Positions 1 to 11,238 of a stretch of DNA of 64,000 nt are shown here, piece by piece; position 1 is the first letter of the stretch; every line of letters starts with the position of its first letter. The DNA comes from Arthrobotrys musiformis (Eukaryota > Ascomycota > Orbiliomycetes > Orbiliales > Orbiliaceae). Under the pieces are notes generated by a model, which saw only the letters and a list, made by a program, of their open reading frames with translations, searched no databases and was not told where the DNA came from. Both the position numbers and the translations under genes were made by a program. The stretch spans positions 620,001 to 684,000 of the forward strand of contig JAVHJL010000011.1 of the NCBI GenBank assembly GCA_036971715.1, in the 5' to 3' direction.

Positions 1-681
1 ATAAAATAGTGAGGAAAAAAATAATATAATACATGAAGTGAAATAAGAGGGAGAGGGTGAAAGAGCCTGAAGAACCACTCAGTGAGCAAAGGAATCGTAA
101 GAGTTTTGCGGAAAAGAAAGAGAGTCAAGGAAAAAAAAGGAAATCAAGGAAATGGCGTAAGTTTGTCAAATAAGGAGAGGTAGGGAAAGTCTAGAAGATA
201 TAAATATTGCAAAAGGAAAAAGCTATTTGTGTTAGTAGGTTAGTAGGTTAGTAGTAGTAAAACATTAACTGGATATCCAAAAAAATAAGAAAAGAATATC
301 GCCCCGGGTTTTTGCTCCATATAAAAACGAAAAAGTCCCTGATATTATCGTACAAAAGGAAAAGACGAGACAGATGGTAAAAATGACTCCGAGTTTTTGA
401 TGAAAGGAAATAGAAAAGGAAAGGTGAAATTCAACGATTGTATATGAGATAAAGAGAGGAAGAAAGGAAATCGTCAAGAAAAGTCCTGAAAGGAGACGTT
501 CCCGGCGTTTATTGCGTGTGAGTTCGTAGATACTTGTATCCCGTATCAAGCGTCGTCGTTAAAAAAAAAAAAAAGAAGTCGCCAGCATTCATCCATGTGG
601 AATTAGATATAATCGAGGCAAAAAAAAAAGAAAAGAAGAAAAAAAAAGAAGATGTCATCCTTTCACTCGGGCGCCTACACT
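1..681. other. Purine-rich 3' flank, no gene
   Basis: This stretch lies downstream of the minus-strand membrane protein that ends at 682. The plus strand is strikingly purine-rich (AG and A runs, for example 559-572 and 620-660), so the transcript of that gene would end in a pyrimidine-rich 3' region. A short tandem of TTAGTAGG units lies near 232-253. A 94-codon frame on the minus strand inside it begins with an ATG but is hydrophobic, low in complexity and resembles no family. I see no supported gene. Confidence 0.6.
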
Positions 682-2490
682 TCATGATCGCCTGTTTATC
701 AACCCGTCTTGAATCTCGTCAATCATCTCGGCAATGACATTCCTTGGGAACTCTGCAGTATTCGGCGTTGTAGGGGCAACATATGACCTTCGCGACCTCA
801 TTCCAGATTCACCACCAGCTTCACTGCCATTCGTGCTAGTCGCCTCTGCGACCCAACCCGCACCGCTTAATAGGTTCGGATTCGGGGAAGGGTGAGCTTG
901 GTTTGTCGTTTTAGCGTGCCGCTGTCGTCGGCTCCGCTGTGCTTCCCGCTCTATACGCATCCGCCTCATGCTTTCAACCGGGCTGATCTCAAATCCAGGT
1001 ATCGGGGGAGTGACTTTGCGTTCTAATGTTGCAGCCCAGCGTGCCTGCCAGGCAGTTGTTGTCTCGTCAGATTCTTCGGTAGGAGCGTTATTCTCCATAC
1101 TGCTTTTGCGGGACGGAGTACCAGAGCCATGTGTGCTTGAGCTATTGTTGCGGCTATGAGTTTCAACTTCGCGGAGGGAGTGCGCTTTCTGTAGTGGGCT
1201 GGCAGCTAGGCGGACGCTATGCTCGCGATCTGGAGATTCGCATAGTGGGATGTTGATACCCATTCCCTTGATTTGTGAAGGTATTGAGATTGGGAACGGT
1301 CTTAAGCTGACTGTCGGGGTCGAAGCAAGCGGTGGAGATGTTGGAGTTGGCGAATGGATAGTTGGGGTTTGGCGTTGAGCTGCTGCTGGAACACCTCCTC
1401 TGTTGCTCCCCATGCTGTTTGTTCGAGGACGTGGTGGAGGCGGTGTGCGAGGTGGTGTAGGCATAGAAGAGCTTCTGTGGCTGCGGGTCGTAGCAGCTAC
1501 TGAGGAGCGACGGGCATGAGGTGGTGCCCCAGGGTCTGGACTTGTTGCTTCCGCGGCTGCAATAGAATAGGCTATCCTGTCCTGCACCGGTAACCCAGAA
1601 GTATCCCATTCGTCGAAACCTGCCATTTTCGAGGCTTCCCGTTCAGCAATTGAGAGCGGAGAAGCCATTGGTGCTGGAGAACCTTGGGCCCTCGACTTTG
1701 GTCGATTGATAAGGCTGAGGAACGGTGAGGTAGTTCCTGGAAGACTTGCCGAAGAGTGGGCGAATGGTGATGGTTCCAAGTTATGTGGATATGAACGAGG
1801 AGGTGAGCGAGGAGGTCGTTCCGGTGGGGTCGGGCTATGTCGAGGGAAACTAGATGCCCTTGCGGACCTAGTGAACGGCCTCGACCAATTCTTCTGCGCA
1901 TGGGCAATGAGGATCGTCTGTCGGGGCACTCGAGGCTCTCCAGGCTTCATTAGCGAGGGGGAAGAACCTGGGCGAGTGTCATTCGTCTCCATGATCTCAA
2001 GGTCGTCGATATGCCTATCCAAGATATCCTCCTCCTTCTGTACTGTAGAACGTCGGTACCGTAAAGCAATCAACAATGTCCAAAATATAACCTCCATTGC
2101 CAGTTTCAGAACCCAGACTGCAATCGCTGCCATCAAAACCCACCGGGTATCTCGAACCACAACTACATCGGGCAGCCATTTAAATTGCAGCACGCTAACG
2201 CTCCACAGTGCTCCTGTCGCTACAGCCACTATAAAACATGGAAATCCACCCGATAGAACCGTAAACAGGACCGAAAATTGCCATAGCGAGAAAATCAATA
2301 TCAGTGTCGTCGATAAGATATTGAAAACCCCTGCAATCACAAACGGTACTCGTAACTGAGAGTCACCTATCCATGCATATACTGCTATCATAGACAGCAG
2401 TACGGTGCTTGCTACTGACAGCAGTAGAGCAATTGCCGAGAAAACTCGAATATATCGAACTGCAAACGGTGCATCGTTAGGGATCACCAT
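682..2490 (-). CDS. Four-span membrane protein with long disordered tail
   Basis: This is a single-exon frame of 602 residues starting at an ATG at 2490. The first ~150 residues contain four hydrophobic segments (about 8-38, 45-70, 73-105 and 117-147) with short loops, an arrangement resembling MARVEL-like or other small tetraspan proteins. No diagnostic motif is visible. The remaining ~450 residues are rich in Ser, Pro, Thr and Arg, with many SP, TP and PPR/PPRP stretches, so they are probably disordered, cytoplasmic and phosphorylated. The C-terminus has a short amphipathic stretch ending NRRS. The protein probably sits in the plasma membrane or an organelle membrane and uses the tail as a scaffold; this is inference. 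It does not resemble a transporter and I cannot name it. The gene stands alone, with about 3.7 kb to RAD23. Confidence 0.75.
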   Translation of the reverse strand: MVIPNDAPFAVRYIRVFSAIALLLSVASTVLLSMIAVYAWIGDSQLRVPFVIAGVFNILSTTLILIFSLWQFSVLFTVLSGGFPCFIVAVATGALWSVSVLQFKWLPDVVVVRDTRWVLMAAIAVWVLKLAMEVIFWTLLIALRYRRSTVQKEEDILDRHIDDLEIMETNDTRPGSSPSLMKPGEPRVPRQTILIAHAQKNWSRPFTRSARASSFPRHSPTPPERPPRSPPRSYPHNLEPSPFAHSSASLPGTTSPFLSLINRPKSRAQGSPAPMASPLSIAEREASKMAGFDEWDTSGLPVQDRIAYSIAAAEATSPDPGAPPHARRSSVAATTRSHRSSSMPTPPRTPPPPRPRTNSMGSNRGGVPAAAQRQTPTIHSPTPTSPPLASTPTVSLRPFPISIPSQIKGMGINIPLCESPDREHSVRLAASPLQKAHSLREVETHSRNNSSSTHGSGTPSRKSSMENNAPTEESDETTTAWQARWAATLERKVTPPIPGFEISPVESMRRMRIEREAQRSRRQRHAKTTNQAHPSPNPNLLSGAGWVAEATSTNGSEAGGESGMRSRRSYVAPTTPNTAEFPRNVIAEMIDEIQDGLINRRS

Positions 2491-5400
2491 TTGGGCCTTG
2501 AGTAGTCGTTAAAATTTGGCCAACGCCGCCACCTGGTATAAGAAAGAGTCCAGAACCGTCGATTGGAAGAATGAAAGCAGAAAAAAAAAAAAAAAAAGAA
2601 TAACCAGATATTAAATGCCTTTAATCTCCTTGCCACGTTTTAAAGGATAGTTCTACCTTTCAGCCTTCAAAGATCCCCCCACTCGCTCCAAAAAAGATCG
2701 TCTTTTTTTTTTTCCCTTTCCTTAAAAACGAGTGTATAGGTGAGAAGAAATGGAAAGGTGGAGGGAGGGGTTGGACTGGGCGGCGTGATGAGTGTGTACC
2801 GGGTCGGAGAATAAATCCAATTTCAAATTTCGTTCCTCCGGAATAGACAGCGGATATTCGAGATTATTCCTTCAAGCCAAATTTTAGATCGGTGTGTGCA
2901 CGAACTGAAAAGGATTTTTGTTTCGTGTTACCTCGAGATGGCATCACGAACAAGGTAACCCACCCTCAACTTCGTGTGTGTGATTGGGGGAGAAAAAATT
3001 ATAAAAGGAACTAGACTAATTAGATCACCCTCTAGATCAAGAAAGGCTGTGTAGCGGCCGAGGCGAGAAGGTATAAGAGGAGGAAAGGGGTGGTAGGATA
3101 AGATGGATTGTTGGTAAACGCCTTGGTTCTGGTATAATTATCGCTTTTGTAAGACTGCACATATGACAAATTTTTGATAAGTACGCTACCTAGCAGAAAA
3201 AAAAAAGGCAATGGGATTTCTTCTCCGGGAGGGGCTCGCGGTTCATGGAAGGAGTATAGAAAGTTAGGTGCTTACCTGGAGCCACAGTCGGGATCAGACC
3301 CAAGAAATGATTCGTATGCAGGAGCCCGAGACAAGAGGATATATGCTGGACAATTGGCAATTTCCTTTCTTGATTCTAGTATCCTTGAAGGGTAAGGTAT
3401 AACGGCGAAGTAGAAAACAATTCGATAGAAGAAATCTAGAAGCCAAAGCGGAAAAAAAATTCGTAGGGCGTGGTCAAGGGCGAAGGTGGAAGTCTGGGGC
3501 GAAGTTGGAAGTGGTCGCACTAGCTGTAATGGTATATAACGAACGTATTGGGCAACTAAGGACCTGTGATGTTTCAAATCCGAGGTTTCGAAGGTTTCGA
3601 AGTCTTTCCGGTCTCAACGGAAAATTCTTGGTGGAAAAAGAGCAAGAAGGAGAATAATGAGTGACAACTAGTTGGAAACAGCAGAAAAGGAGTGTAGAAA
3701 GAAGGTTAAAGACTCTTCCGCCTGCCCGCTGCCATCAGCCCGTTCGTGATGCCTGGTCGGTGTGGCAATGCTTGTTTCTACCTGACCGCAGGCGAGAGCC
3801 AATTGGCGAGCCCGATCTCAACCTTACCACGGTTGCTCGAATGATATCAAATTGATAGGTCTCTGGATCTGGTCAGTGCACATGTAGGGGTGCAGACTAT
3901 CGAGGGGGCCGTTTCTCAGGATTTTTCTTCAGTCGAAGTGCTTCCTCGTTCCTGAGGGATGTGAGGTTTGTGTCGAGTTAATTCAGCCAAGCAATCGTAT
4001 AATGCCAGGTCTTAAGCACCCACGGCTGACCGAATTGTGAAACCGTTGGAGGATTGAATGTCGAACCGACTGGTGTCCCTGGCAGGCCTTTGAGTCGTCT
4101 GCCTCGAAAAGAACCCAAGAAAGTTGTCGATTGAACGGTTGTACGGAGTATGACCGTAGTCCAATTGCTCACGAGATCTGGCGGGATTGAAGAAGGGCGG
4201 ACAAGAAGAATCTGGAGAGAGGTCATGTCTTATTTTCCGAGCTGCAAAAATAGACCACACACTTGGTCCAATCGACCTGGTTGTTTTCTTTCGACGGATT
4301 AATTCCCCTGGTCCCGGTACCTGGCGAAGTTTTCGCGTTAGAGTAGAGGCATCACCCAATCATGTTATTAGTTTAGTCTATCGATAACGCCTCTAAAGTG
4401 GTAATTTCCGTTAATTTTCGACACTTAGCCTCTTGCATCGCTGGTAATACTATCCGCATAACGAATTCGGTCAGCTAAACTACTTAAACCGATACCTCTG
4501 ACGTTGCAAACTGCAATTTTATAGTATGCGCTTGTACAGGGGCGAGGAACTTCGTGGCCCATGCAATTTCCTCACCCCTGCCGGTTCGGCAGGTGGCAGT
4601 ACCAAGAAGATACTATAAACGCCCGGCCTCACCCGCTGCAAGTTCGGCTACGGATCGTAGGCACAAAAAGTAGCCGTCAGGTACTGGCCAGGCCCACTAC
4701 ACACCGTGCAATGCGAGTTCGTGTAATATAACAATCTCGAAAAATAGTACGGTGCTACTCGGAGCCGGTGTGATGTGGTGTGCCCTCCGCCATTGTCTCT
4801 GCAGATGGTTATTGACATTTGCATACTTGGCTGTGCACGCATAATCTCGGAGAGACAGTTAATTCGCTCCAAGATGGATGCGGGCAGCCTCACAATATGC
4901 GTGGTGAAAGGGGATGTTTATATCATCTATTAGCCATGACCATGAGAACAATTTTCCTTATATGGCTGTCATGGGAGGTGGGGTTGGTTGGTCATGGTGT
5001 AGGAGTTTTGTTCGACGGAACACAGAAGTATTATCCTTGAGAGCTGAAGGTCCGGATATGAGATGGACTGAAGAAGCACCTGCAGCTAGTTCCCAATGCA
5101 TACCGTCCCTGACAGTTGAGGCAGCTGCCAGAACAAACGTTATCGTAGATGGCGGTATAGATCAGATGCAACTCGCACTCGCGTTTGTCGAACACTTGCA
5201 GTAGCGTGATCCGGCCCTGTTCTCCAGCCTATGTATGGAACACGACACACACCGAGAAGAGCTGCATGCTGTGTTGATAGAACCGAGAATGGTCTGGTGG
5301 TGGGTGGGGCAAAGAGCCCAACTGTGGCTTTATAAGCACCATCCGATCCTTTGGACTCCGCAATGACTCGGGTGGTCCTAAGCCTGAACCGAACACACTG

Positions 5401-6044
5401 CACCCATCCGCCTTGCAGCAAAAGGTGCTGACCCATTCCAACAGGCACAGGTCCCCAATGTATATCCTTACCGTTAAGGATGTCTCTCTATCTGTAGGAA
5501 TGTGGTAGAGGTACATGTCCCACAGACACATGCATGCTGCTGACTAGCCGTTCGCAGGCGAGAGGAGGTAGTCATACCTCCTGTTCGTCCACAAGCTAGA
5601 ACAGCCTCTTGAAGACCTCTGATTTGTGGGTGACCGGGAAGATGGCAAAACCGCAACCAGGCCCAAGAACAGCGCTAGGGCCAGTGGGCCAGTGTCTGAG
5701 TCCATAGTACACTTTCTTTGGGCTTCGATTTCCATTTCCAAGTTGGAGAAAAGAATGAAGCTCAGCTAGCTGAAGGATTCGACCGAGACTGCTCGAGGAT
5801 AGTCGACCATCTCCCTCCAGATATCGAACCCTGAACAACGTTTGAACCACCGTGGACACTTTCGTCCTGTTGGCTATTGAATTTCGAAGGAAGCCGAACA
5901 TTCCTGCTCATTTTCGAGGCCACTTGTCGGTGCTCTTTCCAGCTGGCGGCGGCGTTTTTGAAGTTCTTGGTTTGTTCGAATCCGTTGGTTTGAGCAGTAA
6001 CAACTGGTGGTTGCAGCGAGGCTTCCATCCAAACCTCGCTCGCC
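2491..6044. other. Long intergenic region, no gene seen
   Basis: This is the divergent spacer between the membrane protein (-) and RAD23 (+). It holds poly-A/T runs near 2581-2600 and 2702-2714, which suit the promoter and leader of the minus gene. From 3.1 to 6.0 kb there are only short frames on both strands, most lacking ATG starts and all lacking recognisable motifs. I see no tRNA, repeat family or transposon end. Confidence 0.5.
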
Positions 6045-6190
6045 TTTTTGTCTCGTCACCTTTCCTCCCCTTCTTCGCCTGTCTCAACCAACCTTCTATC
6101 TCCACCAACCTCCCCTCAAACTCATCGCTACCACTCCACCACCCCTTCGCCATCAACATCGCATTCAAATCATCGCTATCTTCATTATAA
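6045..6190 (+). promoter_or_regulatory. Pyrimidine-rich leader of RAD23
   Basis: The ~145 bases upstream of the RAD23 start are strongly C/T-rich on the coding strand, with repeated CCTTC, CACC and CAACC units. Such CT tracts are typical around transcription starts of constitutively expressed genes in filamentous ascomycetes. The ATG follows at 6225, with CAGC before it. No clear TATA box is visible. The exact start site is not determined. Confidence 0.4.
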
Positions 6191-6224
6191 CCAGTTTCAC
6201 CAGGAGCAAAGGAGTTTGCCCAGC

Positions 6225-7982
6225 ATGTCGGACATAGTCAAGCTCACGTTCAAGGTAACTTCCATCCAGCTTTGCCCCGCTGTCCCGCACGAAAAACCCC
6301 TCCAGCTTCCTTCAAGCTCCCTCTCTTTTCGGCCGCGTCAGCTTCTATAGATGTTCGGGGCCTTTGCTTATCTTTCGCTACAAATCTAGGATCTCAAGAA
6401 TGACCGGTTTACCATCGAGGCTGGCACTGCTGATACCGTAAGTGACCTCCGACACGCTGCCGATATACGCCATCTAGGATATCTTCGGTATCTGTCGTCC
6501 GACTGAACACGTACACGTCTAATACGCATCTTCCGACGATAGATCTCGACAGTCAAGGCCAAAATCCAAGAAGAGAAAGGATGGGAGCCATCTGCTGTGA
6601 AGCTCATCTACTCCGGTAAGCCTTCACCCGTGACCTGTTTGCCCGATATAAAGCTCGGACTAGCTAACTCGGATCTTGCCCTACAAAGGTAAAATCTTAC
6701 AAGACGCACAAACCGTCGGATCATACAACATCGACGAGAAGGGCTTCATCGTTTGCATGGTTTCCAAGGTAATAAACACTCTTGAATTTCATATTTGCTT
6801 ACGTGGCTTAGCTTTAGCGCTCTGGTGAGCAAGTTTCGAGGCTATAACGAACTATTGCTAACTATATATCGCGAACACACAGGCAAAGGCCGCTCCTAAG
6901 GCTTCGTCGTCGAGTAGCGCTGCTGCTCCATCAACACCGGTCAAAGCTCCCACGCCGGTGCAAACACCTTCGGCTCCAATTGCAAATGCTGCTTCTTCGT
7001 CTACCGTTCCAGCTGTAGTTCCAGAAACACCAACACCTGCTCCACAAGTTGCTGCCACATCGCAACCAACAACAGCCGCCTTTAATGACCCGTCCTCGCT
7101 GGCCATGGGTACTGCCCGTGAGAGTGCTATTCAACAGATGATGGAGATGGGTTTCCCAAGGCCTAGCGTTGAAGCTGCGATGCGTGCCGCTTTCAACAAC
7201 CCTGATAGAGCTGTCGAATATCTTATGACTGTGAGTTTGGAATTCTATATGCTATTTCCAAAAATGCATAGCTAATGTTAAAAATCATAAAGGGCATCCC
7301 GGAGCACCTTCAGAGAGAGGCAACTCCCGCTCAGTCTTCTTCACGGGCCCCACCTACGCAACCAGCCGCTGGCCCAACTGCTCCAGCCGCCGCCACAACC
7401 GAGGCCCAGCCAGCTGCTGATGCTGACGAACCTGTCAACCTTTTTGAGGCCGCTGCTGCCCAGAGACAAGGAAGCCGTGGTACCCCAGCTGGCGGGCGTG
7501 GAGGCTCCGCAGCTAATCCATTGGCTGCCCTCGCAGGCGGTGGTGGTGCCAATCTCGACTTCCTTCGCAATAACCCACAGTTCCAGCAACTAAGACAAGT
7601 TATTCAGGAACACCCACAGATGCTCGAACCGATTCTTCAACAGGTCGGCGCAGCCAACCCTCAACTTGCTCAATTGATCGCAACAAACCCTGAAGGCTTC
7701 TTGAGACTTTTGAGTGAAGGAGTCGACGAGGAGGAACTTGCTGGCGCCGCTGGGGGTGGCGGTTTGGCCATTCACGTTACTGAGGAGGAAAGAGACGCAA
7801 TCGAGAGGGTAGGTTGAAGCCTCTTATAAAAATACCAATGATACACGAATGCTAACGCCTTCTAGCTTTGCCAACTCGGTTTCGAGCGCGATGTTGTCAT
7901 CCAAGCCTACTTTGCATGTGATAAGAATGAAGAAATGGCCGCAAATTTCCTGTTCGAAAACCCCCAGGACCCGGAGCCCTAG
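6225..7982 (+). CDS. RAD23: Rad23: UBL-UBA proteasome shuttle and NER factor
   Basis: The gene has seven exons: 6225-6254, 6390-6437, 6543-6615, 6689-6768, 6883-7230, 7293-7808 and 7866-7982. They encode 403 residues, close to yeast Rad23 (about 398). Domains run in the family order: an N-terminal ubiquitin-like fold (about 1-80, with KLIYSGKIL and GFIVCMVSK), an Ala/Pro/Thr-rich linker, UBA1 (about 150-195, MMEMGFPRPSVEAAMRAA), a Rad4/XPC-binding STI1-like domain (about 265-330, NPQFQQLRQVIQEHPQML) and a C-terminal UBA2 (LCQLGFERDVVIQAYFACDK). The protein carries ubiquitylated substrates to the proteasome and stabilises Rad4 in nucleotide excision repair. All intron borders are GT-AG and keep the frame. 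Residues usually needed for ubiquitin binding (the MGF and LGF loops) are present. Two large antisense frames over the Ala/Pro-rich exon are shadows. Confidence 0.97.
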
Positions 7983-10257
7983 GTGTCTATAGCATTCTCC
8001 CGTATGCTCTTTCTTTTCGTTCGTCCAGATGCTTTCGTTTCTAGCGCTTCATATGATGGAAAATCCTTTCGCTTTCTCCTTTGTCTCGTTACACGCACCG
8101 TGAAATGATATATTGTATTCGATCCGATCCAACAAATTAATGAGGAAAGGGAAGGGATTTCTTTATGTTTTTTTGTTTTTTCTTATTAGTTTCTTTAACC
8201 ATGGGGTTTCTTTCCTTTGTGAGGTTGTTTCCTTTTTGCTTGATTACTCGTCGGTCCTACATTTTATATCCGCCCACCCTCCTCTCCGAAATCCGAAGCC
8301 ACGGCACCTTTACCTTTTTGCCCTGTTGACTCTCCTCGACCATACTCATACGCGCACACAAAAACTTACGAACCGGAATTGAATTGTTGAAACCATGCGT
8401 CTCCCCTGCTTCTCCTCTCTCCCCCGTACATGTAGGTGACTTTAATGGTGTTTCTGTATCCTCTTACTTGCGTACCAGTGTATCTACAAAAGGTGTCAAT
8501 TCTTATGTTTATGTTCTCGTCCCGCGGTATTGTCGTAGTCGCCAGTGCATGCTATCACATTCGAGAAGAGATAAAAGGAGAGGAGACTTTGTGACTGTTG
8601 GTGATGTTTTAGAGATGTTGATCGATGCGTTCGTCTGTCGTTACTTTGCACGTGGGGATTTACGCAGCGGGCTGACTATAAACAAATGGCGAATTCGCAA
8701 TCAACCTTGCAAATCCTCACGAGGGATGTGGCTTAGTATAGGTAAGTAAGCATGGCATTAGCACGGCGGATATAAAAAACTCGGTAAATCTTAGGCAGTT
8801 TATTTAATTTATTTATTTATTTAGTTAGTTCTTTCTGGTTGTTCTATTCACAAGGTATTCCTGCGTCTCGATTCGCATTTCCACCCTCCACGGTCGTGAA
8901 AAAACGATTCCTTCCTTCCTCCTAGTATGCATGGAGAATATACCCATCTATCGTGGGGAATTCCATACAAATACGAACAGCGTAAAACGGAAAAGGTAGA
9001 AAAGGTTAGAGAAAAAGGAAAATAAAAAAAAAAAAAAAAAGGAAATCTGGAAACGAGGCAAAAGCGGAAGTGAAGAGAAGTATAAACGTCGCCCTCTTCT
9101 AAACAACCAAAAACAGAAAGAAGCGCACATGGGTAAAAACGCCTTTAGACAAGGATTTAAAGCGGCGAAGGGAGTAATTAACTAGTAGTAATAAGGAAAA
9201 TAAGGGAATGAATGACAAGAAAAGAAGGAGGGAAAAAAAGCAGACAGGTGTTGATACGCGCGCGGATATATAGAGAATAGAAAGAAACAAGATATATCTG
9301 CGCTTGGGTATTCTTCTTCTTGTCAATAGCCAAATCCAGGTTTTCGAATCTCGATGAGTAGGGGTGATTTCAAAGACGTCAGGTCCGACTGTTCTGCTCG
9401 CATGCTTGCCATAGGTGCCTTCTGTTGCGCGGATAGTAAAAAGCAGAACTTGAACAAAGGAAATATAGTGAACGTGGAGTAGAGGCCAATTGTATGAGGT
9501 CCTCTCCATGATGACAAAGACATAAGGAAATTTGTAGAGAGTGGAATGTCGGGATGTAATCCTCAGAAGACATCCGGAATCCAGGCGCAGGGCAATCGGC
9601 AGCGGCAGCGAGAGACAGAACGACAGAACGAATCGACATCAAAAACGACAACCGTACTCAACTTAGAAAGAAACCCGTTTTAGGCGAGCAAAAGAGAAAA
9701 AAAACCAGCACAGGAGAATAAAGAATAGCCTACTCCAGATGTTGTGAGCAGCTAAGCGTTACAGTGGAAGGGAACAAAAAACAAACAAAAGGCGCGGGAA
9801 AGGGATATGGGTATCAATAGGTTTACAGGTTTCCTGGAGCAATGAAAGCAAAAAAGCGACGATGCAGAGACGGGAAGCAATATTGTTACAGAATAGGTAA
9901 GGAAATCGAGCGGACCAATTAAAAAGAACAAAAACAAAGGCGTCGAACTGGTAGCGATGGCGGCGGGTTTTCAAAACCTTGTGCCGTGAGAAGTAGATGG
10001 ATAGAAGGTGAAGGGTTGATAGGAGATGGTAAGATAGAAGGGGGAAAAAAGTAAACTGTATGATGATGCGATGTAGGCCGACCCGAAAAAAAAGAGAACT
10101 CCCCCACGTACTCCGCCCTATAACTCCGTTGGTAGATGAAAGCGGAAATATATATATGCATGCATGAATCGGAAAAAAAAAGCCATATGAGTGCAAGAAA
10201 TATCCATATGCAACAAGTTATTAATTTGCTGCCGTCGGCACACGTGGATTTTATCGT
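7983..10257. other. Convergent spacer with polypyrimidine tracts
   Basis: This lies between the ends of RAD23 (+) and the Myb gene (-), and so holds both 3' flanks. T-rich runs at about 8157-8200 follow RAD23. The stretch from about 8940 to 10200 is purine-rich on the plus strand, that is pyrimidine-rich in the sense of the Myb gene, with an A run near 9025-9040. Open frames here start at non-ATG codons or are hydrophobic translations of the pyrimidine strand. No gene is supported. Confidence 0.5.
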
Positions 10258-11238
10258 TTACCGTCGCTGGATACCCCTGGTGACTCTGCCACTACGTCTT
10301 AGCGTCAACGGCTCGAGTCGGCCTCTTCCGTTGCCTTGCATTCTAGCGCGCTTAATCTTCTCCTCTTTTCGTTTTTCGTTGATCAGTCCGACACTGCCGG
10401 CTTCAACGAGGTCCTTCCATCGCTGGCCGACACTCAAACCGTCTCGTCCGATCGTGTTGGCACACTCGACCCAATCACGCTCCGATAGTCGCATCTTTGC
10501 CAGGACCATTCCGACGAGTTGTTTGTCTTCCTCTTCGCTCCAGGGACCTAGGTTTCGTCGGGTAGTCGAGATACGTTTGGAAGTGGGACCACGGATACGG
10601 GTCCTTTTTGGTGTAACGAATGGGTCGTCCAACATCTCATCGTCAGAATCACCGTGGAAAAGCGAAGACTCTATCTTTGGCGCTGGAGGACAGACTGCCG
10701 GCGTGCCGAGTTGGATCGGAGTCATGAACGGATGGGCTTGACGTGGCGTGGAGCATTCATCAGCCGAGGAATTTCGTTTTCGCTTGTTATTGCGCGTGAC
10801 AATCGTGTATGTGTAGGTATTTCCAGATGTCGCAGCGCGGGGAGTCGGGACATCGGTCTCGCTATCGTCTGCAGGGGTCGTCCATCGCGTATGTATGATC
10901 CGTTTGGAGGGCGTTTGCGGGCTGGGTGTCCTAGAAGGTGTCGGTGTCGCAAGGGCAGATTTGCCGTATCGCGTTTTGGTGATTGCACCCGTCGAATAAA
11001 CCGATGGCGTCTTATCAAGAGAAAGAAGGTGATTTAGGGCTGCAGTGGTGTTTGCGACTCTTTCGCTGCGGGGAGTGAGGGATCCCGCGCCGCCATTTGC
11101 GATCGAAAGTCCCAATCCAATGTTGGCGTGGCACGGTATTAACGAAGTCGCATGTCGCTGAGTCTGCGATCGAGCAGCCGTCCGAGAACGACTGGCACGA
11201 AAGGCGTTCTCGCAAGGGAGAACAGACGGGAGCAACAT
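10258..11238 (-). CDS. Single-repeat Myb/SANT domain nuclear protein
   Basis: This intronless frame has an ATG at 11238 and encodes 326 residues. The N-terminal two thirds is Ser/Thr/Pro-rich and basic, with TP-containing stretches and a likely nuclear localisation signal (NNKRKRN). Near the C-terminus is one Myb-like repeat (about 235-290): LGPWSEEEDKQL, then ERDWVECANTIGRD, then QRWKDLVE, giving the spaced tryptophans of the helix-turn-helix. A basic tail follows (KRKEEKIKRARM, then LRRSGRVTRG). A role as a DNA- or chromatin-binding factor is inferred from the domain. The frame stays open upstream to about 11419 but has no ATG there, and that part reads like a CAACC-rich leader, so I chose 11238. 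An upstream exon cannot be excluded. Confidence 0.8.
   Translation of the reverse strand: MLLPSVLPCENAFRASRSRTAARSQTQRHATSLIPCHANIGLGLSIANGGAGSLTPRSERVANTTAALNHLLSLDKTPSVYSTGAITKTRYGKSALATPTPSRTPSPQTPSKRIIHTRWTTPADDSETDVPTPRAATSGNTYTYTIVTRNNKRKRNSSADECSTPRQAHPFMTPIQLGTPAVCPPAPKIESSLFHGDSDDEMLDDPFVTPKRTRIRGPTSKRISTTRRNLGPWSEEEDKQLVGMVLAKMRLSERDWVECANTIGRDGLSVGQRWKDLVEAGSVGLINEKRKEEKIKRARMQGNGRGRLEPLTLRRSGRVTRGIQRR

Noticed and set aside
232..253. TTAGTAGG tandem taken for telomere-like repeat
   Set aside because: Only about three units, not TTAGGG, and inside a purine-rich 3' flank.
7331..7589. Two antisense frames over the RAD23 linker exon
   Set aside because: They mirror the Ala/Pro/Gly-rich coding strand and have no motif of their own.
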